From: Solea solea
Lineage: Eukaryota > Chordata > Actinopteri > Pleuronectiformes > Soleidae
NCBI RefSeq assembly: GCF_958295425.1
Contig: NW_026704019.1
Coordinates: 538,001 to 602,000 of the forward strand
Length of the DNA: 64,000 nt
Direction of reading: 5' to 3'
The translations under genes and the position numbers were made by a program. Position 1 is the first letter of the stretch; each line of letters starts with the position of its first letter. Positions 13,801-28,599 of the stretch are shown piece after piece. Below the pieces are notes generated by a model. The model had not been told where the DNA came from. It did no database searches and worked only from the letters and a program-made list of their open reading frames with translations.

Positions 13801-16059
13801 AATCAGAAAACAGCCGTATACTTGCTGAATGTGCACAAAAACAGACACAAATAGAAAAACACATCCAAACAGTGAAATCATAGCAAAATCAAACACTGAG
13901 GTTACAGAAGTATATCTTAGAAGATGTTAACTTTATTTATGAGGTTTATGTTACGGGACAATAGAAAATTGAAAAAAATCAGAAAACAGCCGTATACTTG
14001 CTGAATGTGCACAACAAAAGACACAAATAGAAAAAACCATCCAAACAGTGAAATCATTGCAAAATCAAACACTGAAGGCATATAACTATATCTTATAAGA
14101 TTTTAACTTTATTTGTGAGGTTTATGTTGTGGGACAGTAGAAAATTGAAAAAAATCAGAAAACAGCCGTATACTTGCTGAATGTGCACAAAACAGACACA
14201 AATAGAAAAACACATCCAAACAGTGAAATCATTGCAAAATCAAACACTGAGGTTACAGAAGTATATCTTATAAGATGCTAACTTTATTTGTGAGGTTTAT
14301 GTTATGGGACAGTAGAAAATTGAAAAAAATCAGAAAACAGCCGTATACTTGCTGAATGTGCACAACAAAAGACACAAATAGAAAAACACATCCAAACAGT
14401 GAAATCATTGCAAAATCAAACACTGAGGTTACAGAAGTATATCTTATAAGATGTTAACTTTATTTGTGAGGTTTATGTTATGGGCGAGGAGAAAATTGAA
14501 AAAAATCAGAAAACAGCCGTATACTTGCTGAATGTGCACAACAAAAGACACAAATAGAAAAACACATCCAAACAGTGAAATCATTGCAAAATCAAACACT
14601 GAGGTTACAGAAGTATATCTCATAAGATTTTAACTTTATTTGTGAGGTTTATGTTATGGGACAGTAGAAAATTGAAAAAAACCAGAAAACAGCCGTATAC
14701 TTGCTGAATTCGCACAAAAACAGACACAAATAGAAAAACACATCCAAACAGTAAAATCATTGCAAAATCAAACACTGAAGGCATATAACTATATCTTATA
14801 AGATGTTAAATTTATTTGTGAGGTTTATGTTATGGGACAGTAGAAAATTGAAAAAAATCAGAAAACAGCCGTACACTTGCTGAATGTGCACAAAACAGAC
14901 ACAAATAGAAAAACACACCCAAACAGTGAAATCATTGCAAAATCAAACACTGAGGGTACAGAAGTATATCTTATAAGATGTTAACTTTATTTGTGAGGTT
15001 TATGTTATGCGACAGTAGAAAATTGAAAAAAATCAGAAAACAGCCGTATACTTGCTGAATGTGCACAAAAACAGACACAAATAGAAAAACACATCCAAAC
15101 AGTGAAATCATTGCAAAATCAAACACTGAGGTTACAGAAGTATATCTTATAAGATAATTACTTTATTTGTGAGGTTTATGTTATGGGACAGTAAAAAATT
15201 GAAAAAAATCAGAAAACAGCCGTATACTTGCTGAATGTCCACAAACACAGACACACATAGAAAAACACATCCAAACAGTGAAATCATTGCAAAATCAAAC
15301 ACTGAAGGCATATAACTATATCTTATAAGATTTTAACTTTATTTGTGAGGTTTATGTTATGGGACAATAGAAAATTGAAAAAAATCAGAAAACAGCCGTA
15401 TACTTGCTGAATGCGCACAAAAACAGACACAAATAGAAAAACACATCCAAACAGTGAAATCATTGCAAAATCAAACACTGAGGGTACAGAAGTATATCTT
15501 ATAAGATGTTAACTTTATTTGTGAGGTTTATGTTATGCGACAGTAGAAAATTGAAAAAAATCTGAAAACAGCCGTATACTTGCTGAATGCGCACAAATAC
15601 AGACACAAATAGAAAAACACATCCAAACAGTGAAATCATTGCAAAATCAAACACTGAGGGTAAATAACTATATCTTATAAGATTTCAACTTTATTTGTGA
15701 GGTTTATGTTATGGGTCAGTAGAAAATTGAAAAAAATCAGAAAACAGCCGTATACTTGCTGAATGTGCACAAAAACAGACACAAATAGAAAAACACATCC
15801 AAACAGTGAAATCATTGCAAAATCAAACACTGAGGTTACAGAAGTATATCTTATAAGATGTTAACTTTATTTGTGAGGTTTATGTTATGGGACAGAAGAA
15901 AATTGAAAAAAATCAGAAAACAGCCGTATACTTGCTGAATGTGCACAAAACAGACACAAATAGAAAAACACATCCAAACAGTGAAATCATTGCAAAATCA
16001 AACACTGACGGCATATAACTATATCTTATAAGATGTTAACTTCATTTGTGAGGTTTATG

Positions 16060-19000
16060 TTATGGGACAGTAGAAAATTGAAAAAAATCAGTCGATACTT
16101 GCTGAATGTGCACAACAAAAGACACAAATAGAAAAACACATCCAAACAGTGAAATCATTGCAAAATCAAACACTGACGGCATATAACTATATCTTATAAG
16201 ATTTTAACTTTATTTGTGAGGTTTATGTTATGGGACATTAGAAAATTGAAAAAAATCAGAAAACAGCCGTATACTTGCTGAATGTGCACAAAAACAGACA
16301 CAAATAGAAAAACACATCCAAACAGTGAAATCATTGCAAAATCAAACACTGAGGGTAAATAACTATATCTTATGAGATTTCAACTTTATTTGTGAGGTTT
16401 ATGTTATGGGACAGTAGAAAATTGAAAAAAATCAGAAAACAGCCGTACACTTGCTGAATGTGCACAAAACAGACACAAATAGAAAAACACACCCAAACAG
16501 TGAAATCATTGCAAAATCAAACACTGAGGGTACAGAAGTATATCTTATAAGATGTTAACTTTATTTGTGAGGTTTATGTTATGCGACAGTAGAAAATTGA
16601 AAAAAATCAGAAAACAGCCGTATACTTGCTGAATGTGCACAAGAACAGACACAAATAGAAAAACACATCCAAACAGTGAAATCATTGCAAAATCAAACAC
16701 TGAGGTTACAGAAGTATATCTTATAAGATAATAACTTTATTTGTGAGGTTTATGTTATGGGACAGTAAAAAATTGAAAAAAATCAGAAAACAGCCGTATA
16801 CTTGCTGAATGTCCACAAACACAGACACACATAGAAAAACACATCCAAACAGTGAAATCATTGCAAAATCAAACACTGAAGGCATATAACTATATCTTAT
16901 AAGATTTTAACTTTATTTGTGAGGTTTATGTTATGGGACAGTAGAAAATTGAAAAAAATCAGAAAACAGCCGTATACTTGCTGAATGTGCACAAAAACAG
17001 ACAAATAGAAAAACACATCCAAACAGTGAAATCATTGCAAAATCAAACACTGAAGGCATATAACTATATCTTATAAGATGTTAACTTTATTTGTGAGGTT
17101 TATGTTATGGGACAGTAGAAAATTGAAAAAAATCAGAAAACAGCCATATACTTGCTGAATGTGCACAAAAAAAGACACAAATAGAAAAACACATCCAAAC
17201 AGTGAAATCATTGCAAAATCAAACACTGAAGGCATATAACTATATCTTATAAGATTTTAACTTTATTTGTGAGGTTTATGTTATGGGACAGTAGAAAATT
17301 GAAAAAAATCAGAAAACAGCCGTATACTTGCTGAATGTGCACAAAAACAGACACAAATAGAAAAACACATCCAAACAGTGAAATCATTGCAAAATCAAAC
17401 AGAAGTATATCTTATAAGATGTTAACTTTATTTGTGAGGTTTATGTTATGGGACAGTAGAAAATTGAAAAAAATCAGAAAACAGCCGTATACTTGCTGAA
17501 TGTGCACAACAAAAGACACAAATAGAAAAACACATCCAAACAGTGAAATCATTGCAAAATCAAACACTGACGGCATATAACTATATCTTATAAGATGTTA
17601 ACATTATTTGTGAGGTTTATGTTATGGGACAGTAGAAAATTGAAAAAAATCAGAAAACAGCCGTATACTTGCTGAATGTGCACCAAAACAGACACAAATA
17701 GAAAAACACATCCAAACAGTGAAATCATTGCAAAATCAAACACTGAAGGCATATAACTATATCTTACAAGATTTTAACTTTATTTGTGAGGTTTATGTTA
17801 TGGGACAGTAGAAAATTGAAAAAAATCAGAAAACAGCCGTATACTTGCTGAATGTGCACAAAAACAGACACAAATAGAAAAACACATCCAAACAGTGAAA
17901 TCATTGCAAAATCAAACACTGAGGTTACAGAAGTATATCTTATAAGATGTTAACTTTATTTGTGAGGTTTATGTTACGGGACAATAGAAAATTGAAAAAA
18001 ATCAGAAAAAAGCCGTATACTTGCTGAATGTGCACAAAAACAGACACACATAGAAAAACACATCCAAACAGTGAAATCATTGCAAAATCAAACACTGAGG
18101 TTACAGAAGTATATCTTATAAGATGTTAACTTTATTTGTGAGGTTTATGTTATGGGACAGTAGAAAATTGAAAAAAATCAGAAAACAGCCGTATACTTGC
18201 TGAATGTGCACAAAAACAGACACAAATAGAAAAACACATCCAAACAGTGAAATCATTGCAAAATCAAACACTGAAGGCATATAACTATATCTTATAAGAT
18301 TTTAACTTTATTTGTGAGGTTTATGTTATGGGACAGTAGAAAATTGAAAAAAATCAGAAAACAGCCGTATACTTGCTGAATGTGCACAAAAACAGACACA
18401 AATAGAAAAACACATCCAAACAGTGAAATCATTGCAAAATCAAACACTGAGGTTACAGAAGTATATCTTATAAGATGTTAACTTTATTTGTGAGGTTTGT
18501 TATGGGACAGTAGAAAATTGAAAAAAATCAGAAAACAGCCGTATACTTGCTGAATGTGCACAAAAACAGACACAAATAGAAAAACACATCCAAACAGTGA
18601 AATCATTGCAAAATCAAACACTGAGGTTACAGAAGTATATCTTATAAGATGCTAACTTTATTTGTGAGGTTTATGTTATGGGACAGTAGAAAATTGAAAA
18701 AAATCAGTCGATACTTGCTGAATGTGCACAACAAAAGACACAAATAGAAAAACACATCCAAACAGTGAAATCATTGCAAAATCAAACACTGACGGCATAT
18801 AACTATATCTTATAAGATTTTAACTTTATTTGTGAGGTTTATGTTATGGGACATTAGAAAATTGAAAAAAATCAGAAAACAGCCGTATACTTGCTGAATG
18901 TGCACAAAAACAGACACAAATAGAAAAACACATCCAAACAGTGAAATCATTGCAAAATCAAACACTGAGGGTAAATAACTATATCTTATGAGATTTCAAC

Positions 19001-20360
19001 TTTATTTGTGAGGTTTATGTTATGGGACAGTAGAAAATTGAAAAAAATCAGAAAACAGCCGTACACTTGCTGAATGTGCACAAAACAGACACAAATAGAA
19101 AAACACACCCAAACAGTGAAATCATTGCAAAATCAAACACTGAGGGTACAGAAGTATATCTTATAAGATGTTAACTTTATTTGTGAGGTTTATGTTATGC
19201 GACAGTAGAAAATTGAAAAAAATCAGAAAACAGCCGTATACTTGCTGAATGTGCACAAGAACAGACACAAATAGAAAAACACATCCAAACAGTGAAATCA
19301 TTGCAAAATCAAACACTGAGGTTACAGAAGTATATCTTATAAGATAATAACTTTATTTGTGAGGTTTATGTTATGGGACAGTAAAAAATTGAAAAAAATC
19401 AGAAAACAGCCGTATACTTGCTGAATGTCCACAAACACAGACACACATAGAAAAACACATCCAAACAGTGAAATCATTGCAAAATCAAACACTGAAGGCA
19501 TATAACTATATCTTATAAGATTTTAACTTTATTTGTGAGGTTTATGTTATGGGACAGTAGAAAATTGAAAAAAATCAGAAAACAGCCGTATACTTGCTGA
19601 ATGTGCACAAAAACAGACAAATAGAAAAACACATCCAAACAGTGAAATCATTGCAAAATCAAACACTGAAGGCATATAACTATATCTTATAAGATGTTAA
19701 CTTTATTTGTGAGGTTTATGTTATGGGACAGTAGAAAATTGAAAAAAATCAGAAAACAGCCATATACTTGCTGAATGTGCACAAAAAAAGACACAAATAG
19801 AAAAACACATCCAAACAGTGAAATCATTGCAAAATCAAACACTGAAGGCATATAACTATATCTTATAAGATTTTAACTTTATTTGTGAGGTTTATGTTAT
19901 GGGACAGTAGAAAATTGAAAAAAATCAGAAAACAGCCGTATACTTGCTGAATGTGCACAAAAACAGACACAAATAGAAAAACACATCCAAACAGTGAAAT
20001 CATTGCAAAATCAAACAGAAGTATATCTTATAAGATGTTAACTTTATTTGTGAGGTTTATGTTATGGGACAGTAGAAAATTGAAAAAAATCAGAAAACAG
20101 CCGTATACTTGCTGAATGTGCACAACAAAAGACACAAATAGAAAAACACATCCAAACAGTGAAATCATTGCAAAATCAAACACTGACGGCATATAACTAT
20201 ATCTTATAAGATGTTAACATTATTTGTGAGGTTTATGTTATGGGACAGTAGAAAATTGAAAAAAATCAGAAAACAGCCGTATACTTGCTGAATGTGCACC
20301 AAAACAGACACAAATAGAAAAACACATCCAAACAGTGAAATCATTGCAAAATCAAACACT
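16060..20360. repeat. 15-monomer-spaced duplicated block, 2616-bp period
   Basis: CAGTCGATAC lies at 16089 and 18705, the variant GTAAAAAATT at 16765 and 19381, and the variant CACCAAAACA at 17681 and 20297. Every pair is 2616 bp apart. The shared segments are about 16060-17742 and 18680-20358; the second copy then diverges into a GGTTACAG tail. Shared oddities include a shortened tail (CAAACAGAAG) near 17400 and 20016 and the ACAAACACAG variant. Confidence 0.83.
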
Positions 20361-22639
20361 GAGGTTACAGAAGTATATCTTATAAGATGTTAACTTTATT
20401 TGTGAGGTTTATGTTATGGGCGAGGAGAAAATTGAAAAAAATCAGAAAACAGCCGTATACTTGCTGAATGTGCACAAAACAGACACAAATAGAAAAACAC
20501 ATCCAAACAGTGAAATCATTGCAAAATCAAACACTGAAGGCATATAACTATATCTCATAAGATTTTAACTTTATTTGTGAGGTTTATGTTATGGGACAGT
20601 AGAAAATTGAAAAAAACCAGAAAACAGCCGTATACTTGCTGAATTCGCACAAAAACAGACACAAATAGAAAAACACATCCAAACAGTAAAATCATTGCAA
20701 AATCAAACACTGAAGGCATATAACTATATCTTATAAGATGTTAAATTTATTTGTGAGGTTTATGTTATGGGACAGTAGAAAATTGAAAAAAATCAGAAAA
20801 CAGCCGTACACTTGCTGAATGTGCACAAAACAGACACAAATAGAAAAACACACCCAAACAGTGAAATCATTGCAAAATCAAACACTGAGGGTACAGAAGT
20901 ATATCTTATAAGATGTTAACTTTATTTGTGAGGTTTATGTTATGCGACAGTAGAAAATTGAAAAAAATCAGAAAACAGCCGTATACTTGCTGAATGTGCA
21001 CAAAAACAGACACAAATAGAAAAACACATCCAAACAGTGAAATCATTGCAAAATCAAACACTGAGGTTACAGAAGTATATCTTATAAGATGTTAACTTTA
21101 TTTGTGAGGTTTATGTTATGGGACAGTAGAAAATTGAAAAAAATCAGAAAACAGCCGTATACTTGCTGAATGTGCACAACAAAAGACACAAATAGAAAAA
21201 CACATCCAAACAGTGAAATCATTGCAAAATCAAACACTGACGGCATATAACTATATCTTATAAGATTTTAACTTTATTTGTGAGGTTTATGTTATGGGAC
21301 ATTAGAAAATTGAAAAAAATCAGAAAACAGCCGTATACTTGCTGAATGTGCACAAAAACAGACACAAATAGAAAAACACATCCAAACAGTGAAATCATTG
21401 CAAAATCAAACACTGAGGGTAAATAACTATATCTTATGAGATTTCAACTTTATTTGTGAGGTTTATGTTATGGGTCAGTAGAAAATTGAAAAAAATCAGA
21501 AAACAGCCGTATACTTGCTGAATGTGCACAAAAACAGACACAAAAAGAAAAACACATCCAAACAGTGAAATCATTGCAAAATCAAACACTGAGGTTACAG
21601 AAGTATATCTTATAAGATGTTAACTTTATTTGTGAGGTTTATGTTATGGGACAGTAGAAAATTGAAAAAAATCAGAAAACAGCCGTATACTTGCTGAATG
21701 TGCACAAAACAGACACAAATAGAAAAACACATCCAAACAGTGAAATCATTGCAAAATCAAACACTGAGGGTACAGAAGTATATCTTATAAGATGTTAACT
21801 TTATTTGTGAGGTTTATGTTATGGGACAGTAGAAAATTGAAAAAAATCAGAAAACAGCCGTATACTTGCTGAATGTGCACAACAAAAGACACAAATAGAA
21901 AAACACATCCAAACAGTGAAATCATTGCAAAATCAAACACTGACGGCATATAACTATATCTTATAAGATTTTAACTTTATTTGTGAGGTTTATGTTATGG
22001 GACAGTAGAAAATTGAAAAAAATCAGAAAACAGCCGTATACTTGCTGAATGTGCACAAAAACAGACACAAATAGAAAAACACATCCAAACAGTGAAATCA
22101 TTGCAAAATCAAACACTGAGGGTACAGAAGTATATCTTATAAGATGTTAACTTTATTTGTGAGGTTTATGTTATGGGACAGTAGAAAATTGAAAAAAATC
22201 AGAAAACAGCCGTATACTTGCTGAATGTGCACAAAAACAGACACAAATAGAAAAACACATCCAAACAGTGAAATCATTGCAAAATCAAACACTGAAGGCA
22301 TATAACTATATCTTATAAGATTTTAACTTTATTTGTGAGGTTTATGTTATGGGACAGTAGAAAATTGAAAAAAATCAGAAAACAGCCGTATACTTGCTGA
22401 ATGTGCACAAAAACAGACACAAATAGAAAAACACATCCAAACAGTGAAATCATTGCAAAATCAAACACTGAAGGCATATAACTATATCTTATAAGATTTT
22501 AACTTTATTTGTGAGGTTTATGTTATGGGACAGTAGAAAATTGAAAAAAAATCAGAAAACAGCCGTATACTTGCTGAATGTGCACAACAAAAGACACACA
22601 TAGAAAAACACATCCAAACAGTGAAATCATTGCAAAATC

Positions 22640-25600
22640 AAACACTGAGGTTACAGAAGTATATCTTATAAGATGTTAACTTTATTTGTGAGGTTTATGT
22701 TATGGGACAGAAGAAAATTGAAAAAAATCAGAAAACAGCCGTATACTTGCTGAATGTGCACAAAACAGACACAAATAGAAAAACACATCCAAACAGTGAA
22801 ATCATTGCAAAATCAAACACTGACGGCATATAACTATATCTTATAAGATGTTAACTTCATTTGTGAGGTTTATGTTATGGGACAGTAGAAAATTGAAAAA
22901 AATCAGTCGATACTTGCTGAATGTGCACAACAAAAGACACAAATAGAAAAACACATCCAAACAGTGAAATCATTGCAAAATCAAACACTGAGGGTACAGA
23001 AGTATATCTTATAAGATGTTAACTTTATTTGTGAGGTTTATGTTATGGGACAGTAGAAAATTGAAAAAAATCAGAAAACAGCCGTATACTTGCTGAATGT
23101 GCACAACAAAAGACACAAATAGAAAAACACATCCAAACAGTGAAATCATTGCAAAATCAAACACTGACGGCATATAACTATATCTTATAAGATTTTAACT
23201 TTATTTGTGAGGTTTATGTTATGGGACATTAGAAAATTGAAAAAAATCAGAAAACAGCCGTATACTTGCTGAATGTGCACAAAAACAGACACAAATAGAA
23301 AAACACATCCAAACAGTGAAATCATTGCAAAATCAAACACTGAGGGTAAATAACTATATCTTATGAGATTTCAACTTTATTTGTGAGGTTTATGTTATGG
23401 GTCAGTAGAAAATTGAAAAAAATCAGAAAACAGCCGTATACTTGCTGAATGTGCACAAAAACAGACACAAAAAGAAAAACACATCCAAACAGTGAAATCA
23501 TTGCAAAATCAAACACTGAGGTTACAGAAGTATATCTTATAAGATGTTAACTTTATTTGTGAGGTTTATGTTATGGGACAGTAGAAAATTGAAAAAAATC
23601 AGAAAACAGCCGTATACTTGCTGAATGTGCACAAAACAGACACAAATAGAAAAACACATCCAAACAGTGAAATCATTGCAAAATCAAACACTGACGGCAT
23701 ATAACTATATCTTATAAGATGTTAACTTCATTTGTGAGGTTTATGTTATGGGACAGTAGAAAATTGAAAAAAATCAGTCGATACTTGCTGAATGTGCACA
23801 ACAAAAGACACAAATAGAAAAACACATCCAAACAGTGAAATCATTGCAAAATCAAACACTGAGGGTACAGAAGTATATCTTATAAGATGTTAACTTTATT
23901 TGTGAGGTTTATGTTATGGGACAGTAGAAAATTGAAAAAAATCAGAAAACAGCCGTATACTTGCTGAATGTGCACAACAAAAGACACAAATAGAAAAACA
24001 CATCCAAACAGTGAAATCATTGCAAAATCAAACACTGACGGCATATAACTATATCTTATAAGATTTTAACTTTATTTGTGAGGTTTATGTTATGGGACAG
24101 TAGAAAATTGAAAAAAATCAGAAAACAGCCGTATACTTGCTGAATGTGCACAAAAACAGACACAAATAGAAAAACACATCCAAACAGTGAAATCATTGCA
24201 AAATCAAACACTGAGGGTACAGAAGTATATCTTATAAGATGTTAACTTTATTTGTGAGGTTTATGTTATGGGACAGTAGAAAATTGAAAAAAATCAGACA
24301 ACAGCCGTATACTTGCTGAATGTGCACAAAAACAGACACAAATAGAAAAACACATCCAAACAGTGAAATCATTGCAAAATCAAACACTGAAGGCATATAA
24401 CTATATCTTATAAGATTTTAACTTTATTTGTGAGGTTTATGTTATGGGACAGTAGAAAATTGAAAAAAATCAGAAAACAGCCGTATACTTGCTGAATGTG
24501 CACAAAAACAGACACAAATAGAAAAACACATCCAAACAGTGAAATCATTGCAAAATCAAACACTGAAGGCATATAACTATATCTTATAAGATTTTAACTT
24601 TATTTGTGAGGTTTATGTTATGGGACAGTAGAAAATTGAAAAAAAATCAGAAAACAGCCGTATACTTGCTGAATGTGCACAACAAAAGACACACATAGAA
24701 AAACACATCCAAACAGTGAAATCATTGCAAAATCAAACACTGAGGTTACAGAAGTATATCTTATAAGATGTTAACTTTATTTGTGAGGTTTATGTTATGG
24801 GACAGAAGAAAATTGAAAAAAATCAGAAAACAGCCGTATACTTGCTGAATGTGCACAAAACAGACACAAATAGAAAAACACATCCAAACAGTGAAATCAT
24901 TGCAAAATCAAACACTGACGGCATATAACTATATCTTATAAGATGTTAACTTCATTTGTGAGGTTTATGTTATGGGACAGTAGAAAATTGAAAAAAATCA
25001 GTCGATACTTGCTGAATGTGCACAACAAAAGACACAAATAGAAAAACACATCCAAACAGTGAAATCATTGCAAAATCAAACACTGAGGGTACAGAAGTAT
25101 ATCTTATAAGATGTTAACTTTATTTGTGAGGTTTATGTTATGGGACAGTAGAAAATTGAAAAAAATCAGAAAACAGCCGTATACTTGCTGAATGTGCACA
25201 ACAAAAGACACAAATAGAAAAACACATCCAAACAGTGAAATCATTGCAAAATCAAACACTGACGGCATATAACTATATCTTATAAGATTTTAACTTTATT
25301 TGTGAGGTTTATGTTATGGGACATTAGAAAATTGAAAAAAATCAGAAAACAGCCGTATACTTGCTGAATGTGCACAAAAACAGACACAAATAGAAAAACA
25401 CATCCAAACAGTGAAATCATTGCAAAATCAAACACTGAGGGTAAATAACTATATCTTATGAGATTTCAACTTTATTTGTGAGGTTTATGTTATGGGTCAG
25501 TAGAAAATTGAAAAAAATCAGAAAACAGCCGTATACTTGCTGAATGTGCACAAAAACAGACACAAAAAGAAAAACACATCCAAACAGTGAAATCATTGCA

Positions 25601-26840
25601 AAATCAAACACTGAGGTTACAGAAGTATATCTTATAAGATGTTAACTTTATTTGTGAGGTTTATGTTATGGGACAGTAGAAAATTGAAAAAAATCAGAAA
25701 ACAGCCGTATACTTGCTGAATGTGCACAAAACAGACACAAATAGAAAAACACATCCAAACAGTGAAATCATTGCAAAATCAAACACTGACGGCATATAAC
25801 TATATCTTATAAGATGTTAACTTCATTTGTGAGGTTTATGTTATGGGACAGTAGAAAATTGAAAAAAATCAGTCGATACTTGCTGAATGTGCACAACAAA
25901 AGACACAAATAGAAAAACACATCCAAACAGTGAAATCATTGCAAAATCAAACACTGAGGGTACAGAAGTATATCTTATAAGATGTTAACTTTATTTGTGA
26001 GGTTTATGTTATGGGACAGTAGAAAATTGAAAAAAATCAGAAAACAGCCGTATACTTGCTGAATGTGCACAACAAAAGACACAAATAGAAAAACACATCC
26101 AAACAGTGAAATCATTGCAAAATCAAACACTGACGGCATATAACTATATCTTATAAGATTTTAACTTTATTTGTGAGGTTTATGTTATGGGACAGTAGAA
26201 AATTGAAAAAAATCAGAAAACAGCCGTATACTTGCTGAATGTGCACAAAAACAGACACAAATAGAAAAACACATCCAAACAGTGAAATCATTGCAAAATC
26301 AAACACTGAGGGTACAGAAGTATATCTTATAAGATGTTAACTTTATTTGTGAGGTTTATGTTATGGGACAGTAGAAAATTGAAAAAAATCAGACAACAGC
26401 CGTATACTTGCTGAATGTGCACAAAAACAGACACAAATAGAAAAACACATCCAAACAGTGAAATCATTGCAAAATCAAACACTGAAGGCATATAACTATA
26501 TCTTATAAGATTTTAACTTTATTTGTGAGGTTTATGTTATGGGACAGTAGAAAATTGAAAAAAATCAGAAAACAGCCGTATACTTGCTGAATGTGCACAA
26601 AAACAGACACAAATAGAAAAACACATCCAAACAGTGAAATCATTGCAAAATCAAACACTGAAGGCATATAACTATATCTTATAAGATTTTAACTTTATTT
26701 GTGAGGTTTATGTTATGGGACAGTAGAAAATTGAAAAAAAATCAGAAAACAGCCGTATACTTGCTGAATGTGCACAACAAAAGACACACATAGAAAAACA
26801 CATCCAAACAGTGAAATCATTGCAAAATCAAACACTGAGG
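22640..26840. repeat. 12-monomer higher-order repeat, 2095-bp period, two copies
   Basis: The short variant ATCAGTCGATAC (6 bases missing compared with other monomers) appears at 22904, 23775, 24999 and 25870, with spacing 871, 1224, 871; 871 + 1224 = 2095. The variant GGGTCAGTAG at 23401 and 25496 is also 2095 apart. The unit is about 12 x 174.6 bp. The order of tail classes is the same in both copies. The segment from about 23000 to 26880 recurs 5604 bp further on. Confidence 0.87.
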
Positions 26841-26883
26841 GTACAGAAGTATATCTTATAAGATGTTAACTTTATTTGTGAGG

Positions 26884-27772
26884 TTCATGTTATGGGACAA
26901 AAAAAAAATTTTAAAAATCCGAAAACAGCCTTATCTCAGCTCAATGGGGCACAAACAGACACTTATAGAAAAACACATCCCAACAGTGAAATCATTGCAA
27001 AATCAAACACTGAGGGTACAGAACAAAATCTTTTAAGATGTTAACTTCATTTGTGAGGTTTATGTTATGGGAAAGTAGAAAAATGAAAAAAATCCGAAAA
27101 CAGCCTTATCTCAGCTGAATGCGCACACAAACAGACACCAATAGAAAAACACATCCAAACAGTGAAATCTTTGCAAAATCAAACACTGAGGGTACAGAAC
27201 TAAATCTTTTAAGATGTTAACTTCATTTGTGAGGTTTATGTTATGGGACAGCAGAAAAATGAAAAAAATCCGGAAACAGCCTTATCTCAGCTGAATGCGC
27301 ACACAAACAGACACCAATAGAAAAACACATCCCAACAGTGAAATCATTGCAAAATCAAAAACTGAGTGTACAGAACTAAATCTTTTAAGATTTTAACTTC
27401 ATTTGTGAGGTTTATATTATGGGAAAGTAGAAAAATGAAAAAAATCCGGAAACAGCCTTATCTCAGCTGAATGCGCACACAAACAGACACCAATAGAAAA
27501 ACACATCCAAACAGTGAAATCATTGCAAAATCAAACACTGAGGGTACAGAACTAAATCTTTTAAGATGTTAACTTCATTTGTGAGGTTTATGTTATGGGA
27601 CAGCAGAAAAATGAAAAAAATCCGGAAACAGCCTTATTTCAGCTGAATGCGCACATAAACAGACACCAACAGAAAAACACATCCAAACAGTGAAATCATT
27701 GCAAAATCAAACACTGAGGGTACAGAACTAAATCTTTTAAGATGCTAACTTCATTTGTGAGGTTTATGTTAT
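26884..27772. repeat. Run of divergent B-type satellite monomers (internal)
   Basis: About five consecutive monomers share a different variant set: GAACTAAATCTTTTAAGAT in place of GTATATCTTATAAGAT, CTTCATTTGTG, AAATGAAAAAAATCCGG, CCTTATCTCAGCTGAATGC, and ACACCAATAG. The first is the most diverged (an A-run followed by ATTTTAAAAATCCG and CTCAATGGGG). The run ends at the GGGCGAGGAG variant near 27773, where A-type monomers resume. In these monomers the 12-bp palindrome is changed to two arms, ATCTT and AAGAT, separated by TT. Confidence 0.85.
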
Positions 27773-28599
27773 GGGCGAGGAGAAAATTGAAAAAAATCAG
27801 AAAACAGCCGTATACTTGCTGAATGTGCACAAAACAGACACAAATAGAAAAACACATCCAAACAGTGAAATCATTGCAAAATCAAACACTGAAGGCATAT
27901 AACTATATCTCATAAGATTTTAACTTTATTTGTGAGGTTTATGTTATGGGACAGTAGAAAATTGAAAAAAACCAGAAAACAGCCGTATACTTGCTGAATT
28001 CGCACAAAAACAGACACAAATAGAAAAACACATCCAAACAGTAAAATCATTGCAAAATCAAACACTGAAGGCATATAACTATATCTTATAAGATGTTAAA
28101 TTTATTTGTGAGGTTTATGTTATGGGACAGTAGAAAATTGAAAAAAATCAGAAAACAGCCGTACACTTGCTGAATGTGCACAAAACAGACACAAATAGAA
28201 AAACACACCCAAACAGTGAAATCATTGCAAAATCAAACACTGAGGGTACAGAAGTATATCTTATAAGATGTTAACTTTATTTGTGAGGTTTATGTTATGC
28301 GACAGTAGAAAATTGAAAAAAATCAGAAAACAGCCGTATACTTGCTGAATGTGCACAAAAACAGACACAAATAGAAAAACACATCCAAACAGTGAAATCA
28401 TTGCAAAATCAAACACTGAGGTTACAGAAGTATATCTTATAAGATGTTAACTTTATTTGTGAGGTTTATGTTATGCGACAGTAGAAAATTGAAAAAAATC
28501 TGAAAACAGCCGTATACTTGCTGAATGCGCACAAATACAGACACAAATAGAAAAACACATCCAAACAGTGAAATCATTGCAAAATCAAACACTGAGGGT

